Part shown: piece after piece, positions 1 to 9,084 of the stretch
Layout: each line of letters starts with the position of its first letter
Numbering within the stretch: position 1 is the stretch's first letter
From: Caproicibacterium amylolyticum
GTDB lineage: Bacteria > Bacillota > Clostridia > Oscillospirales > Acutalibacteraceae
Direction: 5' to 3'
Length of the DNA: 64,000 nucleotides
Assembly: GCF_014467055.1 (NCBI RefSeq)
Contig: NZ_CP060696.1
Span: forward strand, 2,232,001-2,296,000
Position numbers and translations under genes: made by a program
Notes under the pieces: model-generated
What the model was told of the DNA's origin: nothing
The model's input: only the letters and a program-made list of their open reading frames with translations
Database searches by the model: none

Positions 1-1007
1 TGCTCTTCCGGAATGCCGACAGCATCTTCTGTCAGGCCGTAGGTATAGGTCTTTCCGCCAATCTTTTCGCCGCTCATGGATTTCTTGGAAACATCCTCAA
101 CCGCCGCGTGGACCAGCTTCAGTGCAGAAGTCAGAACATTCTGCGGAGCCAGGTAAGCCTGATCACGGTCAACGCCGATTGCATACTTGCCGGCATCCTT
201 AGCTGCGGCAATAACGCCAACGCCAACACCGCCTGCTGCATGGAAAACGATATCACAGCCGCTGGAGAACATGCTGTTTGCGATTGCCTTGCCCTTGGAA
301 GAATCAGAGAAGCTTTCCGCATACTGTGCATCAACGGTGATCTTCTTGTTCAGTTCCTTTGCTGCATAAGCAACACCGGCCTTGTAGCCGAACTCAAACT
401 GGTCAATGATGTTGCTGGTAATGCCGCCGACAAAACCAACCTTACCGGTCTTAGTTGTTTTGCCTGCAATGTAGCCAACAATGAAGGAAGGCTCCTGTGC
501 GCGGAACATAACACCTGCTACGTTAGCAGGCATGGACTTTGCATCGTAACCATTATCAACAATCGCATAATTGATGTCCGGGTTTGCCTTTGCAGCAGTG
601 CCGATGGACTGCGCCATTGCAAAACCGATGCCCCAAATGAGCTTGGACTCGTCGTCGGCAGCCTTGTCCAGGTTGGTAGCATAGTCGGACTCCTGCTTGG
701 ATTCAATATAATTGACATCCGCGCCTGTGTCCTTTTTCAGGTTCTGCAGACCTTCCCAGGAAGACTGGTTGAAAGACTGGTCGTTTACGCCGCCGGTATC
801 TGTAACCATACGGATTTTGTAGCCCTTGCCGTCTACCGAAGTGGTGTTGCTGGTTGTACCTGCTGCACTTGCCACAGACGCAGTGCTTTCCGCTGCGCTG
901 CTTCCGGCAGCAGAGCTGACGGCTGTTCCTGTGCCGCCGCAGGCACCCATTGACACAGCCATTGCACCGGCCAAAACAGCAGCCAGCAGTTTCTTCATCT
1001 TTTTCAT
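1..1007 (-). CDS. BMP-family nucleoside-binding lipoprotein (partial)
   Basis: Substrate-binding lipoprotein of a BMP/PnrA-type ABC importer, which in this family usually captures purine nucleosides outside the membrane. The start ATG lies 8 nt after a TAGGAGGA ribosome site. The N-terminus is a basic lipoprotein signal with the lipid-anchor cysteine at residue 23 (SMGAC), followed by a Ser/Ala/Thr-rich linker. The mature part shows BMP features: TDTGGVNDQSFNQ, an aspartate-rich segment, and GFVGGI. About 335 residues are visible and the C-terminus runs off the left edge. It follows deoB on the same strand with a gap of about 117 nt, so import and breakdown of nucleosides are probably co-expressed. 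The ABC and permease genes would be expected to the left of the window. The nucleoside substrate is inferred from family and neighbour. Confidence 0.9.
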   Translation of the reverse strand, partial: MKKMKKLLAAVLAGAMAVSMGACGGTGTAVSSAAGSSAAESTASVASAAGTTSNTTSVDGKGYKIRMVTDTGGVNDQSFNQSSWEGLQNLKKDTGADVNYIESKQESDYATNLDKAADDESKLIWGIGFAMAQSIGTAAKANPDINYAIVDNGYDAKSMPANVAGVMFRAQEPSFIVGYIAGKTTKTGKVGFVGGITSNIIDQFEFGYKAGVAYAAKELNKKITVDAQYAESFSDSSKGKAIANSMFSSGCDIVFHAAGGVGVGVIAAAKDAGKYAIGVDRDQAYLAPQNVLTSALKLVHAAVEDVSKKSMSGEKIGGKTYTYGLTEDAVGIPEE

Positions 1008-1124
1008 CTTGTTGCTTCCTCCTATTAGTAGAAGTAAATATCAAATCCGTGTATTTGCGGCATTCCGCCGACAGAAACACGGGTTTTCGGCGTTTAGACA
1101 GCCTCTTTCATTTTTTCCCACAGA

Positions 1125-2291
1125 TCAGCCTACAATCTCAGCCAAGCGGGAAGTTCCTGTGATTTCAGGCTGGATGCCGAATGCATCCAGTATAGTTGCG
1201 CCAATATCCGCAAAAGTCCGCAGTGTACCCAAATTGGCACCTGCCTGCACGCGCGCCCCTGCAATCACCCAAGGTGTATATTCACGTGAATGGTCAGTAC
1301 TGGGCGTAATGGGGTCACAGCCGTGGTCGGCAGTGAACATCAGCAGGTCATCCGGCCCCAAATGCTCCAGCAGGGCGGGAACAGCTTTGTCCACAGTGGT
1401 CAGCCCCTTCGCGTAACCCTCCACATCATTGCGGTGACCATAAAGCATATCAAAATCGACCAGATTCACAAAGCACAGACCATTAAAATCCCGCTTTGTC
1501 AGTTGGATGGATTGAGCGATACCATCATCGTTTCCGGTTGTTCTTGTGAACTCAGTAATACCTTTGCCCGCAAAAATATCATTGATTTTGCCGACCGCAA
1601 TCACATCTTTGCCCGCAGCGGAAAGCTGGTCAAGCATCGTGGTCTGCGGCGGCAGCAGAGAAAAGTCGTGGCGGCGGGTAGTACGGGTGTAATCCGGATA
1701 TTTGCCGGTAAACGGCCGCGCAATTACCCTGCCAACACCATGTTCGCCGACCAGCATCTTTCGTGCAATTTCGCAGTCATGGTAAAGCTCTTCCACTGAA
1801 ACTATGTCCTCATGTGCAGCCACCTGAAACACACTGTCGGCTGAAGTGTAAACAATCAGTGCACCTGTGCGCTCATGCTCCTGCCCATAGTCCTTGATGA
1901 CCTCCGTGCCGGAATACGGCTTATTGCAAAGCACTGCACGTCCGGTTTTGCGGCTGAATTCCTCCAGCACTTCTTTTGGAAAGCCATTTGGGTAAGTCGG
2001 CAAGGGCTTGGTGGAGTTAATGCCGGCAATTTCCCAGTGACCAATCGTGGTATCCTTGCCCTTGGAAACCTCCGTCATGCGTGCAAAAGCACCCGCCGGA
2101 TGTTCCACTGCGGGGCGGCAGAAAACACCGTCAATGTTAAAAAGGCCCAGCCGCTGCATATTCGGCATGGAAAAGTACGAACTGGTGGCAGCCGCCGCCA
2201 GCGTATTGCTTCCCTCATCTCCGTAAGCACCAGCATCCGGCATTTCACCAATGCCAACACTGTCCAGCACAATCAGAAAAATGCGCTTCAT
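1125..2291 (-). CDS. deoB: Phosphopentomutase
   Basis: Interconverts (deoxy)ribose 1-phosphate and 5-phosphate in nucleoside salvage; a cytosolic di-manganese enzyme of the alkaline phosphatase superfamily. The 388-residue length matches the family. The N-terminus carries the metal-binding DSVGIGEMPDAG segment (Asp10), and the C-terminal half has FTADHGCDP and STDHSREYTP, both hallmark metal/active-site blocks. The start is the ATG behind GGGAGG; an in-frame upstream ATG 36 nt earlier has no ribosome site. It is first in a minus-strand unit with the BMP lipoprotein downstream. A dyad sits just upstream of the start. Confidence 0.96.
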   Translation of the reverse strand: MKRIFLIVLDSVGIGEMPDAGAYGDEGSNTLAAAATSSYFSMPNMQRLGLFNIDGVFCRPAVEHPAGAFARMTEVSKGKDTTIGHWEIAGINSTKPLPTYPNGFPKEVLEEFSRKTGRAVLCNKPYSGTEVIKDYGQEHERTGALIVYTSADSVFQVAAHEDIVSVEELYHDCEIARKMLVGEHGVGRVIARPFTGKYPDYTRTTRRHDFSLLPPQTTMLDQLSAAGKDVIAVGKINDIFAGKGITEFTRTTGNDDGIAQSIQLTKRDFNGLCFVNLVDFDMLYGHRNDVEGYAKGLTTVDKAVPALLEHLGPDDLLMFTADHGCDPITPSTDHSREYTPWVIAGARVQAGANLGTLRTFADIGATILDAFGIQPEITGTSRLAEIVG

Positions 2292-2333
2292 AGTTTGCCT
2301 CCCGTAAAACTGCTGCCAGTATGACACAGAAAA

Positions 2334-2357
2334 ATATCGTCATGCCAACGACGATAT
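2334..2357 (-). promoter_or_regulatory. Dyad upstream of deoB, possible operator
   Basis: Perfect inverted repeat ATATCGTC-N8-GACGATAT about 45 nt upstream of the deoB start. It overlaps a plausible minus-strand -10 (TATATC, with TTGCAA 18 nt upstream), which is the position expected for a repressor site. No known deoxynucleoside-repressor consensus was matched, so the regulator is unidentified. The rest of the 2292-2729 gap is AT-rich and I see no gene in it. Confidence 0.4.
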
Positions 2358-2729
2358 AGTTATTATAATACAATGTTTGCAATTTAGCTATCCTTTTTCG
2401 AAAAAAACGTTTAAAAAACGGACAAATCCCGTACCGAAAGAAGTCCTTTCTTTCCCGAACAGCAATAAGTTTTTTCTTTTGTTATATTATTTAAATGAAA
2501 ATGAACATGCTTCTTGTCTTTACTACTTTAGTGTAATGCCAAGTAGCACTTAAAAATAAAAACTTTTTTGCTTTGAAGTGATTATTTTTTAAAGTGCTAA
2601 CTGTTTAGTTTGTTAATATGATACAACGAAGGCGTTATATTAAAGCATTCGTTTATGCAATACTTATAAAACTTAGTGCTCGTTTTTGCAGGATTGCAAA
2701 GTTCTTTCTTCATATTCCGGAAATTGCAC

Positions 2730-2758
2730 TTGCTTTTTTTATAATAAGACAGTATAAT
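2730..2758 (+). promoter_or_regulatory. Promoter of oppA
   Basis: TTGCTT (2730-2735), 17-nt spacer, TATAAT (2753-2758). The predicted start near 2765 leaves about 50 nt of leader before the oppA ATG. This argues against the longer in-frame start at 2618, which would place the promoter inside the coding sequence. Confidence 0.75.
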
Positions 2759-2815
2759 ATGCAAGTAGTCCAATTTAATAATTCAGATGTGTCATTTGAA
2801 TGGAGGGAAAGAGTT

Positions 2816-4561
2816 ATGAATCATATGAAAAAAATTCTTGCAGTACTCCTCGCCGGTACCATGGCAGTTTCCATGGCAGCCTGCAGCGGCAGTACAACAA
2901 CAAGCAGCGGCGCTGCTTCAACTGCGGCAAGCAGTGCTGCTTCCACAGCTGCCACCAGTCTGTACAAAGGTACTTCCGACCCAGATATGGTAACAGTAGA
3001 TATGCGTGCGGAGCCCCCGGAACTGAACACCGTACAAACTCAAGATGTTGCTTCTGCCGACATTTTGCGCATGGTGATGTCCGGTCTGATTCGGCTGGAC
3101 AAAGACGACAACCCGCAGCCCGATATGGCTGAAAAGTGGGAAGTCAGCGCTGACAAAAAGACCTACACCTTCCACCTGCGCAAGGATGCAAAGTGGAGCA
3201 ACGGTGAACCCGTAACCGCAAAAGACTTCATCTACGCTTGGGAACAAGGTATGGATAAGTCCAACGGTGCAACCTATGGCTTTATCCTTTATACCAATAT
3301 CAAAAATGGGCAGGCCTATTTTGACGCAACTAAGACCGCTCCCGCTAAGCGGACTGCTGACGAAAAGGCAAAGGTTGCCGCAGCAGAAAAGAACCTCGGC
3401 TGTGTAGCAAAAGATGACTCCACGATTGAGCTCACCTTTGAAAATCCGCTGCCTTATGCCCTGCAGCTGATGGCTTTCTCAGCTTACATGCCGCTGAACC
3501 AGAAAGCATTTGAATCCATTGGCGCTGACAAGTATGCCAAAGATGCGAAGCAGATTGTCACCAACGGTGCCTATAAGATTTCCGAGTGGACACATGATGA
3601 CCACATTATTCTAGAAAAGAACGATGCTTACTGGAATGCTTCCAATAATCAGATTAAGAAAGTCAAATATCTGATGATGAAAGACGCCAATGCACGTATG
3701 AATGCCTTTAAGGCTGGTGAAGTTGACTGCATCAACCTGACCGGTGATCAGATCACTCAGCTGACAAATGAAGGTCAGGCCGTACAGAAGTACGTTGCCG
3801 GTTCCAACTGGTACTTCCAGTACAACACCAAGAAAAAGGGTCTGGACAACGCAAAAGTTCGTAAGGCTCTTGGCGAAGCCATTAACCTTGACAGCTTCGT
3901 AAAAGATGTTTTGAAGGACGATTCCGTTGTTGCCGACGGTTTGGTTCCGACCAACATTAAAGGCGCTAACAACAAATACTATGCAGACGGCCGCGAAAAG
4001 CTGGATTCCTACAATGTAGAAGATGCAAAGAAGCTCCTTGATGAAGGCTTAAAAGAAGCTGGTCTGACAAAGGACAGCTTGAAGCTCACTTTCATTACAG
4101 ATGATACTTCCGTTGCGCAGCAGCAGGCTGCCTTTTTCCAGGAGCAGTGGAAATCCGCACTCGGTCTCAGCGTTGAACTGAAACCGATGGCTTTCAAGGC
4201 TCGTATCGCTGCTATGAACCAGGGCAACTTTGACATTGTGCTGGCTGGCTGGTCTCCAGACTACAACGATGCCATGACCTTCCTGGATATGTGGACTACC
4301 ACAAACGGCAATAACAACGGCAAGTATTCCAGCAAAGAATATGACAGCCTGATTGACAAAGCTACCAAAGAAGCGGATGTTGCAAAACGTCAGGATTATC
4401 TGCGTCAGGCTGAAAAGCTGGTTGCTTCCACCGACTGCGCTGTATATCCGCTTTACTTCCAGGTTGTTCCTTACACAACCACTTCCAAGATTTCCGGCAT
4501 GACCCGCTCCGGTTTCCAGGAGTATGACTTCTCTGACGGAGCAACGATTACAAAGAAGTAA
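2816..4561 (+). CDS. oppA: Oligopeptide ABC transporter, peptide-binding lipoprotein
   Basis: Extracytoplasmic receptor of the Opp peptide importer (SBP family 5), 581 residues. The start ATG follows GGAGGG with 8-nt spacing. The N-terminus is a lipoprotein signal with Cys23 (MAAC), then a Ser/Ala/Thr linker to about residue 48. The mature protein has family-typical segments: AEPPELNTVQ, DMAEKWEVSADKKTYTFHLR, WSNGEPVTAKDF, and WSPDYNDAMTFLDMW near the C-terminus. It is first in the oppABCDF cluster but is separated from oppB by 462 nt of hairpin-rich DNA, a common way to make more binding protein than membrane complex. Peptide length preference cannot be read from sequence. Confidence 0.95.
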   Translation: MNHMKKILAVLLAGTMAVSMAACSGSTTTSSGAASTAASSAASTAATSLYKGTSDPDMVTVDMRAEPPELNTVQTQDVASADILRMVMSGLIRLDKDDNPQPDMAEKWEVSADKKTYTFHLRKDAKWSNGEPVTAKDFIYAWEQGMDKSNGATYGFILYTNIKNGQAYFDATKTAPAKRTADEKAKVAAAEKNLGCVAKDDSTIELTFENPLPYALQLMAFSAYMPLNQKAFESIGADKYAKDAKQIVTNGAYKISEWTHDDHIILEKNDAYWNASNNQIKKVKYLMMKDANARMNAFKAGEVDCINLTGDQITQLTNEGQAVQKYVAGSNWYFQYNTKKKGLDNAKVRKALGEAINLDSFVKDVLKDDSVVADGLVPTNIKGANNKYYADGREKLDSYNVEDAKKLLDEGLKEAGLTKDSLKLTFITDDTSVAQQQAAFFQEQWKSALGLSVELKPMAFKARIAAMNQGNFDIVLAGWSPDYNDAMTFLDMWTTTNGNNNGKYSSKEYDSLIDKATKEADVAKRQDYLRQAEKLVASTDCAVYPLYFQVVPYTTTSKISGMTRSGFQEYDFSDGATITKK

Positions 4562-4593
4562 TCTTCCACAACAATCTCTATTGTGTTCCATCT

Positions 4594-4628
4594 GCAAATA
4601 GAGCCATGGTTACCGTGGCTCTATTTGC
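4594..4628 (+). terminator. Hairpin after oppA (first of two)
   Basis: Perfect 13-bp stem GCAAATAGAGCCA / TGGCTCTATTTGC with a 9-nt loop, 33 nt after the oppA stop. There is no long T tract, so it may be an mRNA-stabilising or partial-termination structure rather than a full terminator. Its last two bases overlap the next stem. Confidence 0.7.
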
Positions 4629-4677
4629 TTATGAAAGCTGCAAAGCCAAACGCTTCAGCTTTGCAGCTTTCATAAGC
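4627..4677 (+). terminator. Perfect 19-bp stem-loop in the oppA-oppB spacer
   Basis: Left arm 4627-4645 (GCTTATGAAAGCTGCAAAG) is the exact reverse complement of 4659-4677, with a 13-nt loop. It directly abuts the previous hairpin. It has no T tract; a role as 3' stabiliser for oppA mRNA or as processing signal is inferred. Confidence 0.7.
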
Positions 4678-4710
4678 AAGGGAAATTTCCCCTGCAGCAC
4701 TACAAACTTT

Positions 4711-4860
4711 CGGGTATACTAAAATAATCGAGACGCACAGCGCACGGCATTTGCTGCTGTGTAAAAGACAACCGAAAACAGCTTTGCAGAAAATCCGGTG
4801 CAGTTTCAGCGCCCTCTTCTGCATTGAAACCTGCACGTCTCGATTTTTTCAGTATCCCGG
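4711..4860 (+). other. 150-nt element bounded by an imperfect 25-bp inverted repeat
   Basis: Arms at 4711-4735 and 4836-4860 match at 21 of 25 positions (core AATCGAGACG / CGTCTCGATT). The enclosed 100 nt hold two further possible stems, CACAGC...GCTGTG near 4735-4762 and TGCAGTTTCA...TGAAAC-TGCA near 4802-4834, suggesting a branched RNA fold. Another hairpin (GCAGAA...TTCTGC then six A) follows before 4910. No open frame here looks real. It could be a structured regulatory RNA or a small non-autonomous mobile element; no target duplication is obvious. Confidence 0.4.
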
Positions 4861-5023
4861 AAAAAGGCCGCAGAAGCCTCCTGCCTCTATTCTGCAAAAA
4901 ATCATTACGCAGCACAAGCACCGCCGACGCAGTCAGCTGCCAATGGGAACTGGGACGGCCCGTTGCCGCTGTCCTGTGCCTGCGGAAATCTGGTTGCTGC
5001 AAAATTAAAGGAGTTGATTTTGC

Positions 5024-5977
5024 TTGCCAAAACAGGTTTCGTACATTTTGAAACGACTGGTATACTCGGTAATTACGATTTTCGTACTTATTGCAGTAAC
5101 CTTTGCGCTCATGCATCTGGTACCTGGTGACCCGTTCATCGGTGCAAAAGCCATTCCCCAGGCAACCAAAGATGCCATGTATGCCAAGTATGGACTTGAC
5201 AAGCCGCTTTTCGTACAGTTTGTTTTGTATGTTGCCAATGTTCTGCATGGTGACCTCGGTATTTCACTGGCTGACAAGCGTGCTGTTGTGGATATTATTG
5301 GTCAGGCGTTCCCGGTTTCGCTTGACCTTGGCATCCGCTCCCTCATCTTTGCTTTTATTGTTGGTTTACTGCTCGGCATTGTTGCCGCAGTACACCGCGG
5401 CAAAGCCGGGGACACTGCCGCCATGCTGGTTGCACTGATTGGTGTTTCCGTCCCGTCCTTCATCATTGGTGCTTTAATTCAGTATTTCCTCGGACTTAAA
5501 CTTTTCCAGGCCACTGGTGTGCGCGTGTTTGCTATCATGGGCTGGACGGGCTTTAACAGTAAAATCCTGCCTGCATTCGCCTTGGCGTTCGGTTCCATGG
5601 CAACCATCAGCCGATTGATGCGAACCAGTATGCTGGATGTTTTAAGTCAGGATTATATAAAGACTGCAAAAGCGAAAGGGCTTTCACAGACCCAGATTAT
5701 TTGGAAACACGCAGTACGCAACGCCATCATGCCAGTGGTAACCGTTTTGGGGCCGCTGGTAGCAGCTGTACTGACCGGTGCTTTCGTAGTTGAGAACATA
5801 TTTGCAATTCCAGGCCTCGGCAAATATTTCGTGCAGTGTGTACAGTCCAATGACTACACGGTTATTTCCGGCACGACGCTGTTCTATGGAGCGTTCTTGG
5901 TATTTGCGAACCTTGTGGTCGATATTGTATACGGTTTGATTGACCCGCGGGTCAAACTGACCGGTGGAAAGGAGTAA
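5024..5977 (+). CDS. oppB: Oligopeptide ABC transporter permease OppB
   Basis: First of two integral-membrane subunits forming the Opp channel, 317 residues, about six membrane helices. The N-terminus has the family YILKRLVYSVITIFVLIAVTF helix and LVPGDPF. The cytoplasmic EAA loop region is KHAVRNAIMPVVTVLG, and the C-terminus has the typical FVVENIFAIPGLG motif. The start is read as TTG with AAAGGAG 10 nt upstream; no better ATG lies near. It begins the oppBCDF run after the structured spacer. Confidence 0.94.
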   Translation: MPKQVSYILKRLVYSVITIFVLIAVTFALMHLVPGDPFIGAKAIPQATKDAMYAKYGLDKPLFVQFVLYVANVLHGDLGISLADKRAVVDIIGQAFPVSLDLGIRSLIFAFIVGLLLGIVAAVHRGKAGDTAAMLVALIGVSVPSFIIGALIQYFLGLKLFQATGVRVFAIMGWTGFNSKILPAFALAFGSMATISRLMRTSMLDVLSQDYIKTAKAKGLSQTQIIWKHAVRNAIMPVVTVLGPLVAAVLTGAFVVENIFAIPGLGKYFVQCVQSNDYTVISGTTLFYGAFLVFANLVVDIVYGLIDPRVKLTGGKE

Positions 5978-5986
5978 GGAAGACCT

Positions 5987-6979
5987 ATGGCAAAGAAAAC
6001 TCAGCCGGCCGCTCCGGCAGAAGTGCTGCAGTATGACCCGAAAGGCCATATTGACACTGCCGCTTTTGAGCGTATCGGTACCGACACAGCTGACATGGAA
6101 GCCATTGCACGGCCTTCCATCAGTTTCTGGAAAGATGCTTTTAACCGCGTGCGCCGCAGCCCAACTGCTGTAATATGCACAATTCTGCTGGTAATCCTGA
6201 TTATCGGTGCTATTTTCATTCCGTTCTTCAGCACTTTTTCAATTTCCCAGCAAAATGTTGCATTTTCCAACAAACCGCCAATGTCTGTTGATTCTCTTAC
6301 TAACGGCGTTCATATTTTCGGCACAGACGCACTTGGCCGTGATATCTGGGTACGTACCTGGGCAGGTGCCCGCGTTTCCCTGACCGTTGCATTTGCCGTT
6401 GCAATTATCGACTGCCTCGTTGGTGTTATTTACGGCGGCGTTTCCGGCTACTTCGGCGGCGCTGTCGATAATGTAATGATGCGTATCGTTGAAATTATCA
6501 GTGGTATTCCTTACCTGATTATCGTTATGCTGCTGATGATTGTTATGGACCGTGGCCTTGGCAGCATCATCATCGCATACTCCATCACCGGCTGGACCGG
6601 CATGGCGCGGCTGGTGCGCGGCCAGGTCATGTCACTGAAGGAACAGGAATTCCTGATTGCCGCGCAGGCGATGGGTGCAAAGCCCCGCCGCATTATCGGC
6701 CGTCACTTGGTTCCAAATATTCTGAGCGTTATCATCGTTAATGTAACGCTGGACATTCCGAACATCATCTTTACAGAAGCGTTCCTGTCAATGCTCGGCT
6801 TGGGCATTGCACCGCCGAACTCTTCCTGGGGCATTTTGGCCAATGACGGCATTGCTGTTTTCCAGCAGTATCCGTTCGAGCTTGTTGTGCCAGCTCTCTT
6901 CATCTGCGTTACCATGCTGTCCTTCAACCTGCTGGGCGACCAGCTGCGTGATGCATTTGACCCGAAACTGAGGAGGTAA
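5987..6979 (+). CDS. oppC: Oligopeptide ABC transporter permease OppC
   Basis: Second membrane subunit of the Opp importer, 330 residues. A cytoplasmic N-terminal stretch of about 55 residues precedes the first helix, as is usual for OppC. HIFGTDALGRDIWVRTWAGARVSL is the family signature before the permease domain, and RHLVPNILSVIIVNVTLDIPNIIFTEAFLSMLGLG covers the coupling loop and following helix. Ten bases separate it from oppB, with an AAGGAAG ribosome site. Confidence 0.94.
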   Translation: MAKKTQPAAPAEVLQYDPKGHIDTAAFERIGTDTADMEAIARPSISFWKDAFNRVRRSPTAVICTILLVILIIGAIFIPFFSTFSISQQNVAFSNKPPMSVDSLTNGVHIFGTDALGRDIWVRTWAGARVSLTVAFAVAIIDCLVGVIYGGVSGYFGGAVDNVMMRIVEIISGIPYLIIVMLLMIVMDRGLGSIIIAYSITGWTGMARLVRGQVMSLKEQEFLIAAQAMGAKPRRIIGRHLVPNILSVIIVNVTLDIPNIIFTEAFLSMLGLGIAPPNSSWGILANDGIAVFQQYPFELVVPALFICVTMLSFNLLGDQLRDAFDPKLRR

Positions 6980-6985
6980 CTTACA

Positions 6986-8008
6986 ATGGAACAAATACTG
7001 AAAGTTGAAAATCTCCACGTTTCGTTTGACAGCTATGCAGGTGAAGTTCACGCAGTACGCGGTGTTTCCCTCCATGTAGACGCAGGCGAAGTGCTGGCGA
7101 TTGTCGGTGAATCCGGCTGCGGCAAAAGCGTTACCGCACAAACGATTATGAAGCTCAACCCCATGCCTCCTGCCCGCATTAAGGAAGGCAGCATAACCCT
7201 GTGCGGCAAGGACATTGTTGCCGCAAGCGAAAAGGAAATGCAGAGCATCCGCGGACAGATGGTCAGCATGATTTTTCAGGACCCTATGACCTGCATGAAC
7301 CCAACCATGCGCGTTGGCAAACAGCTGACTGAAACTCTGCGTAAGCACAAACACCTCTCCACAGCAGAATGTAAGGAAGAAGCTATCAAGCTGCTGAAAA
7401 TGGTGCAGATTCCAAATGCGGAGCAGCGCGCCCTGCAGTACCCGCATGAATTTTCCGGTGGTATGCGTCAGCGTGCTATGATTGCCATGGCGCTTTCCTG
7501 CAACCCGAAATTGTTGATTGCAGATGAGCCGACTACCGCACTGGACGTAACCATTCAGGCGCAGATCATGCAGCTGATGGGTAAGATTCGTGAGGAAACC
7601 GGCACCGCAATTATTCTGATTACCCATGACCTCGGTGTGGTTGCAAACCTTGCGGACCGCGTTGCAGTCATGTATGCCGGCAAGATTGTGGAGCACGGTT
7701 CCGCACATGATATTTTCTATCGCCATGCACACCCATACACTTCTGCACTGCTGCGCAGCCTGCCGACTGTGGACACCGACCGAAATGAGCAGCTGGTCAG
7801 CATCCCCGGTACCCCTCCGGACTTGTATGCACCGCCGAAGGGCTGCGCCTTTGCAAGCCGCTGCAAGCACTGCATGAAGATTTGCCGCGAGCAGCAGCCG
7901 CCGGAATTCACCATTGGTGAAAACCACACCGCGTCCTGCTGGCGCCTGCACCCGGATTTTCCCGGCAGTGCCGCCAAATCCAGTGAAAGTAAGGAGGCCG
8001 ACGCATAA
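6986..8008 (+). CDS. oppD: Oligopeptide ABC transporter ATPase OppD
   Basis: One of two ATP-hydrolysing subunits powering Opp, 340 residues. Walker A GESGCGKSV is at 41-49, the signature motif FSGGMRQR is mid-protein, and Walker B reads LLIADEPTTALD followed by the H-loop THD. The C-terminus has the oligopeptide-transporter domain with a cysteine cluster (CAFASRCKHCMKIC...C), which in homologues can hold an iron-sulfur cluster. The start follows GAGGTAA closely after oppC; the stop codon shares one base with the oppF start (TAATG), implying translational coupling. Confidence 0.95.
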   Translation: MEQILKVENLHVSFDSYAGEVHAVRGVSLHVDAGEVLAIVGESGCGKSVTAQTIMKLNPMPPARIKEGSITLCGKDIVAASEKEMQSIRGQMVSMIFQDPMTCMNPTMRVGKQLTETLRKHKHLSTAECKEEAIKLLKMVQIPNAEQRALQYPHEFSGGMRQRAMIAMALSCNPKLLIADEPTTALDVTIQAQIMQLMGKIREETGTAIILITHDLGVVANLADRVAVMYAGKIVEHGSAHDIFYRHAHPYTSALLRSLPTVDTDRNEQLVSIPGTPPDLYAPPKGCAFASRCKHCMKICREQQPPEFTIGENHTASCWRLHPDFPGSAAKSSESKEADA

Positions 8009-8979
8009 TGGATAAGGAAAAGCTGATTACTCTGGAGCACATCTCCAAACACTTCCATGTCGGCAAAAAGCAGACACTGGTAGCTGTCAACGACATCACC
8101 ATGGACATCTACAAAGGTGAAACACTTGGTGTTGTCGGTGAATCCGGCTGCGGAAAATCCACGCTTGGCCGTGTGGTAATGGGCATTTACCACCCGACAA
8201 AGGGTGTCATTAAGTACCGCGAAAAGCCCGTTGACCTGAAGCGTACAAAAGACCGCTTTGCTTATTCTGAAAAAGCACAGATTATCTTTCAGGATCCGTA
8301 TGCATCCCTTGACCCCCGCATGACGGTCGGCACCATCATTTCCGAAGGCATGGAAATTCACAATATGTATGATGCCAAAAAGCGTCAGGAGCGCGTTTAT
8401 GAACTGCTGGAAACAGTCGGTCTGAACCGTGAGCATGCCAACCGCTTTCCGCATGAATTCAGCGGCGGCCAGCGTCAGCGCATCGGCATTGCCCGTGCAC
8501 TCGCAATCGAACCGGAATTCATTGTCTGTGATGAACCAATTTCCGCTCTGGACGTTTCTATTCAGAGCCAGATTATCAATCTGCTCAAAGAACTGCAGCA
8601 GAAGCTGGGCCTGACCTACATGTTTATTGCCCATGACCTGAACATTGTCAAGTACATTTCTGACCGAATTGCGGTTATGTACCTTGGCAACCTGCTGGAG
8701 CTTGCGAACAGTGATGAAATTTATTCGCACACACTGCATCCTTACAGTAAGGCACTGCTTGCCGCTGTTCCGATTCCGGACCCCGACAAAGAAGCACAGA
8801 AAAAAATTCAGGTTCTTTCCGGCGATGTGCCAAGCCCCATTAATCCGAAGCCGGGCTGCCCCTTTGCGAGCCGCTGCCCCTATGCGGATGACACCTGCCG
8901 CACAAAGTCACCTGAGCTGCGCGAGGTTCGCCCGAACCACTTTGTGGCCTGCCACAAGGTGGAAGTGGAAACAAATTAA
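8008..8979 (+). CDS. oppF: Oligopeptide ABC transporter ATPase OppF
   Basis: Partner ATPase of OppD, 323 residues. Walker A GESGCGKST, signature FSGGQRQR, and Walker B FIVCDEPISALD are all intact. A C-terminal oligopeptide-transporter extension has Cys residues in CPFASRCPYADDTC, as in OppD. It overlaps oppD by one base and ends the operon, with an intrinsic terminator 30 nt downstream. With two intracellular-type aminopeptidase genes elsewhere in the window (M29 and C1B), the cell appears equipped to live on imported peptides. Confidence 0.95.
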   Translation: MDKEKLITLEHISKHFHVGKKQTLVAVNDITMDIYKGETLGVVGESGCGKSTLGRVVMGIYHPTKGVIKYREKPVDLKRTKDRFAYSEKAQIIFQDPYASLDPRMTVGTIISEGMEIHNMYDAKKRQERVYELLETVGLNREHANRFPHEFSGGQRQRIGIARALAIEPEFIVCDEPISALDVSIQSQIINLLKELQQKLGLTYMFIAHDLNIVKYISDRIAVMYLGNLLELANSDEIYSHTLHPYSKALLAAVPIPDPDKEAQKKIQVLSGDVPSPINPKPGCPFASRCPYADDTCRTKSPELREVRPNHFVACHKVEVETN

Positions 8980-9008
8980 TTGCATTGCAAAGTTTTATAC
9001 TTTATAAT

Positions 9009-9057
9009 AAAAGCAGCATGGCTGCCGAAAGCAAGATTTCGGTTCCCAGCTGCTTTT
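9009..9057 (+). terminator. Terminator of the opp operon
   Basis: AAAAGCAGC (9009-9017) pairs with GCTGCTTTT (9049-9057), with an inner CCGAAA/TTTCGG stem. The T stretch closes the hairpin. It lies between oppF and the next gene. Confidence 0.75.
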
Positions 9058-9084
9058 ACTTTTCAACATCAGGAGGAAATACAG

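Noticed and set aside
2618..2815. Longer N-terminus for oppA starting at 2618
   Set aside because: It would place the TTGCTT-17-TATAAT promoter and the GGAGGG site inside the gene and put residues before the lipoprotein signal.
4700..5248. Minus-strand open frames in the oppA-oppB spacer
   Set aside because: They overlap oppB or the hairpins, lack ribosome sites and resemble nothing known.
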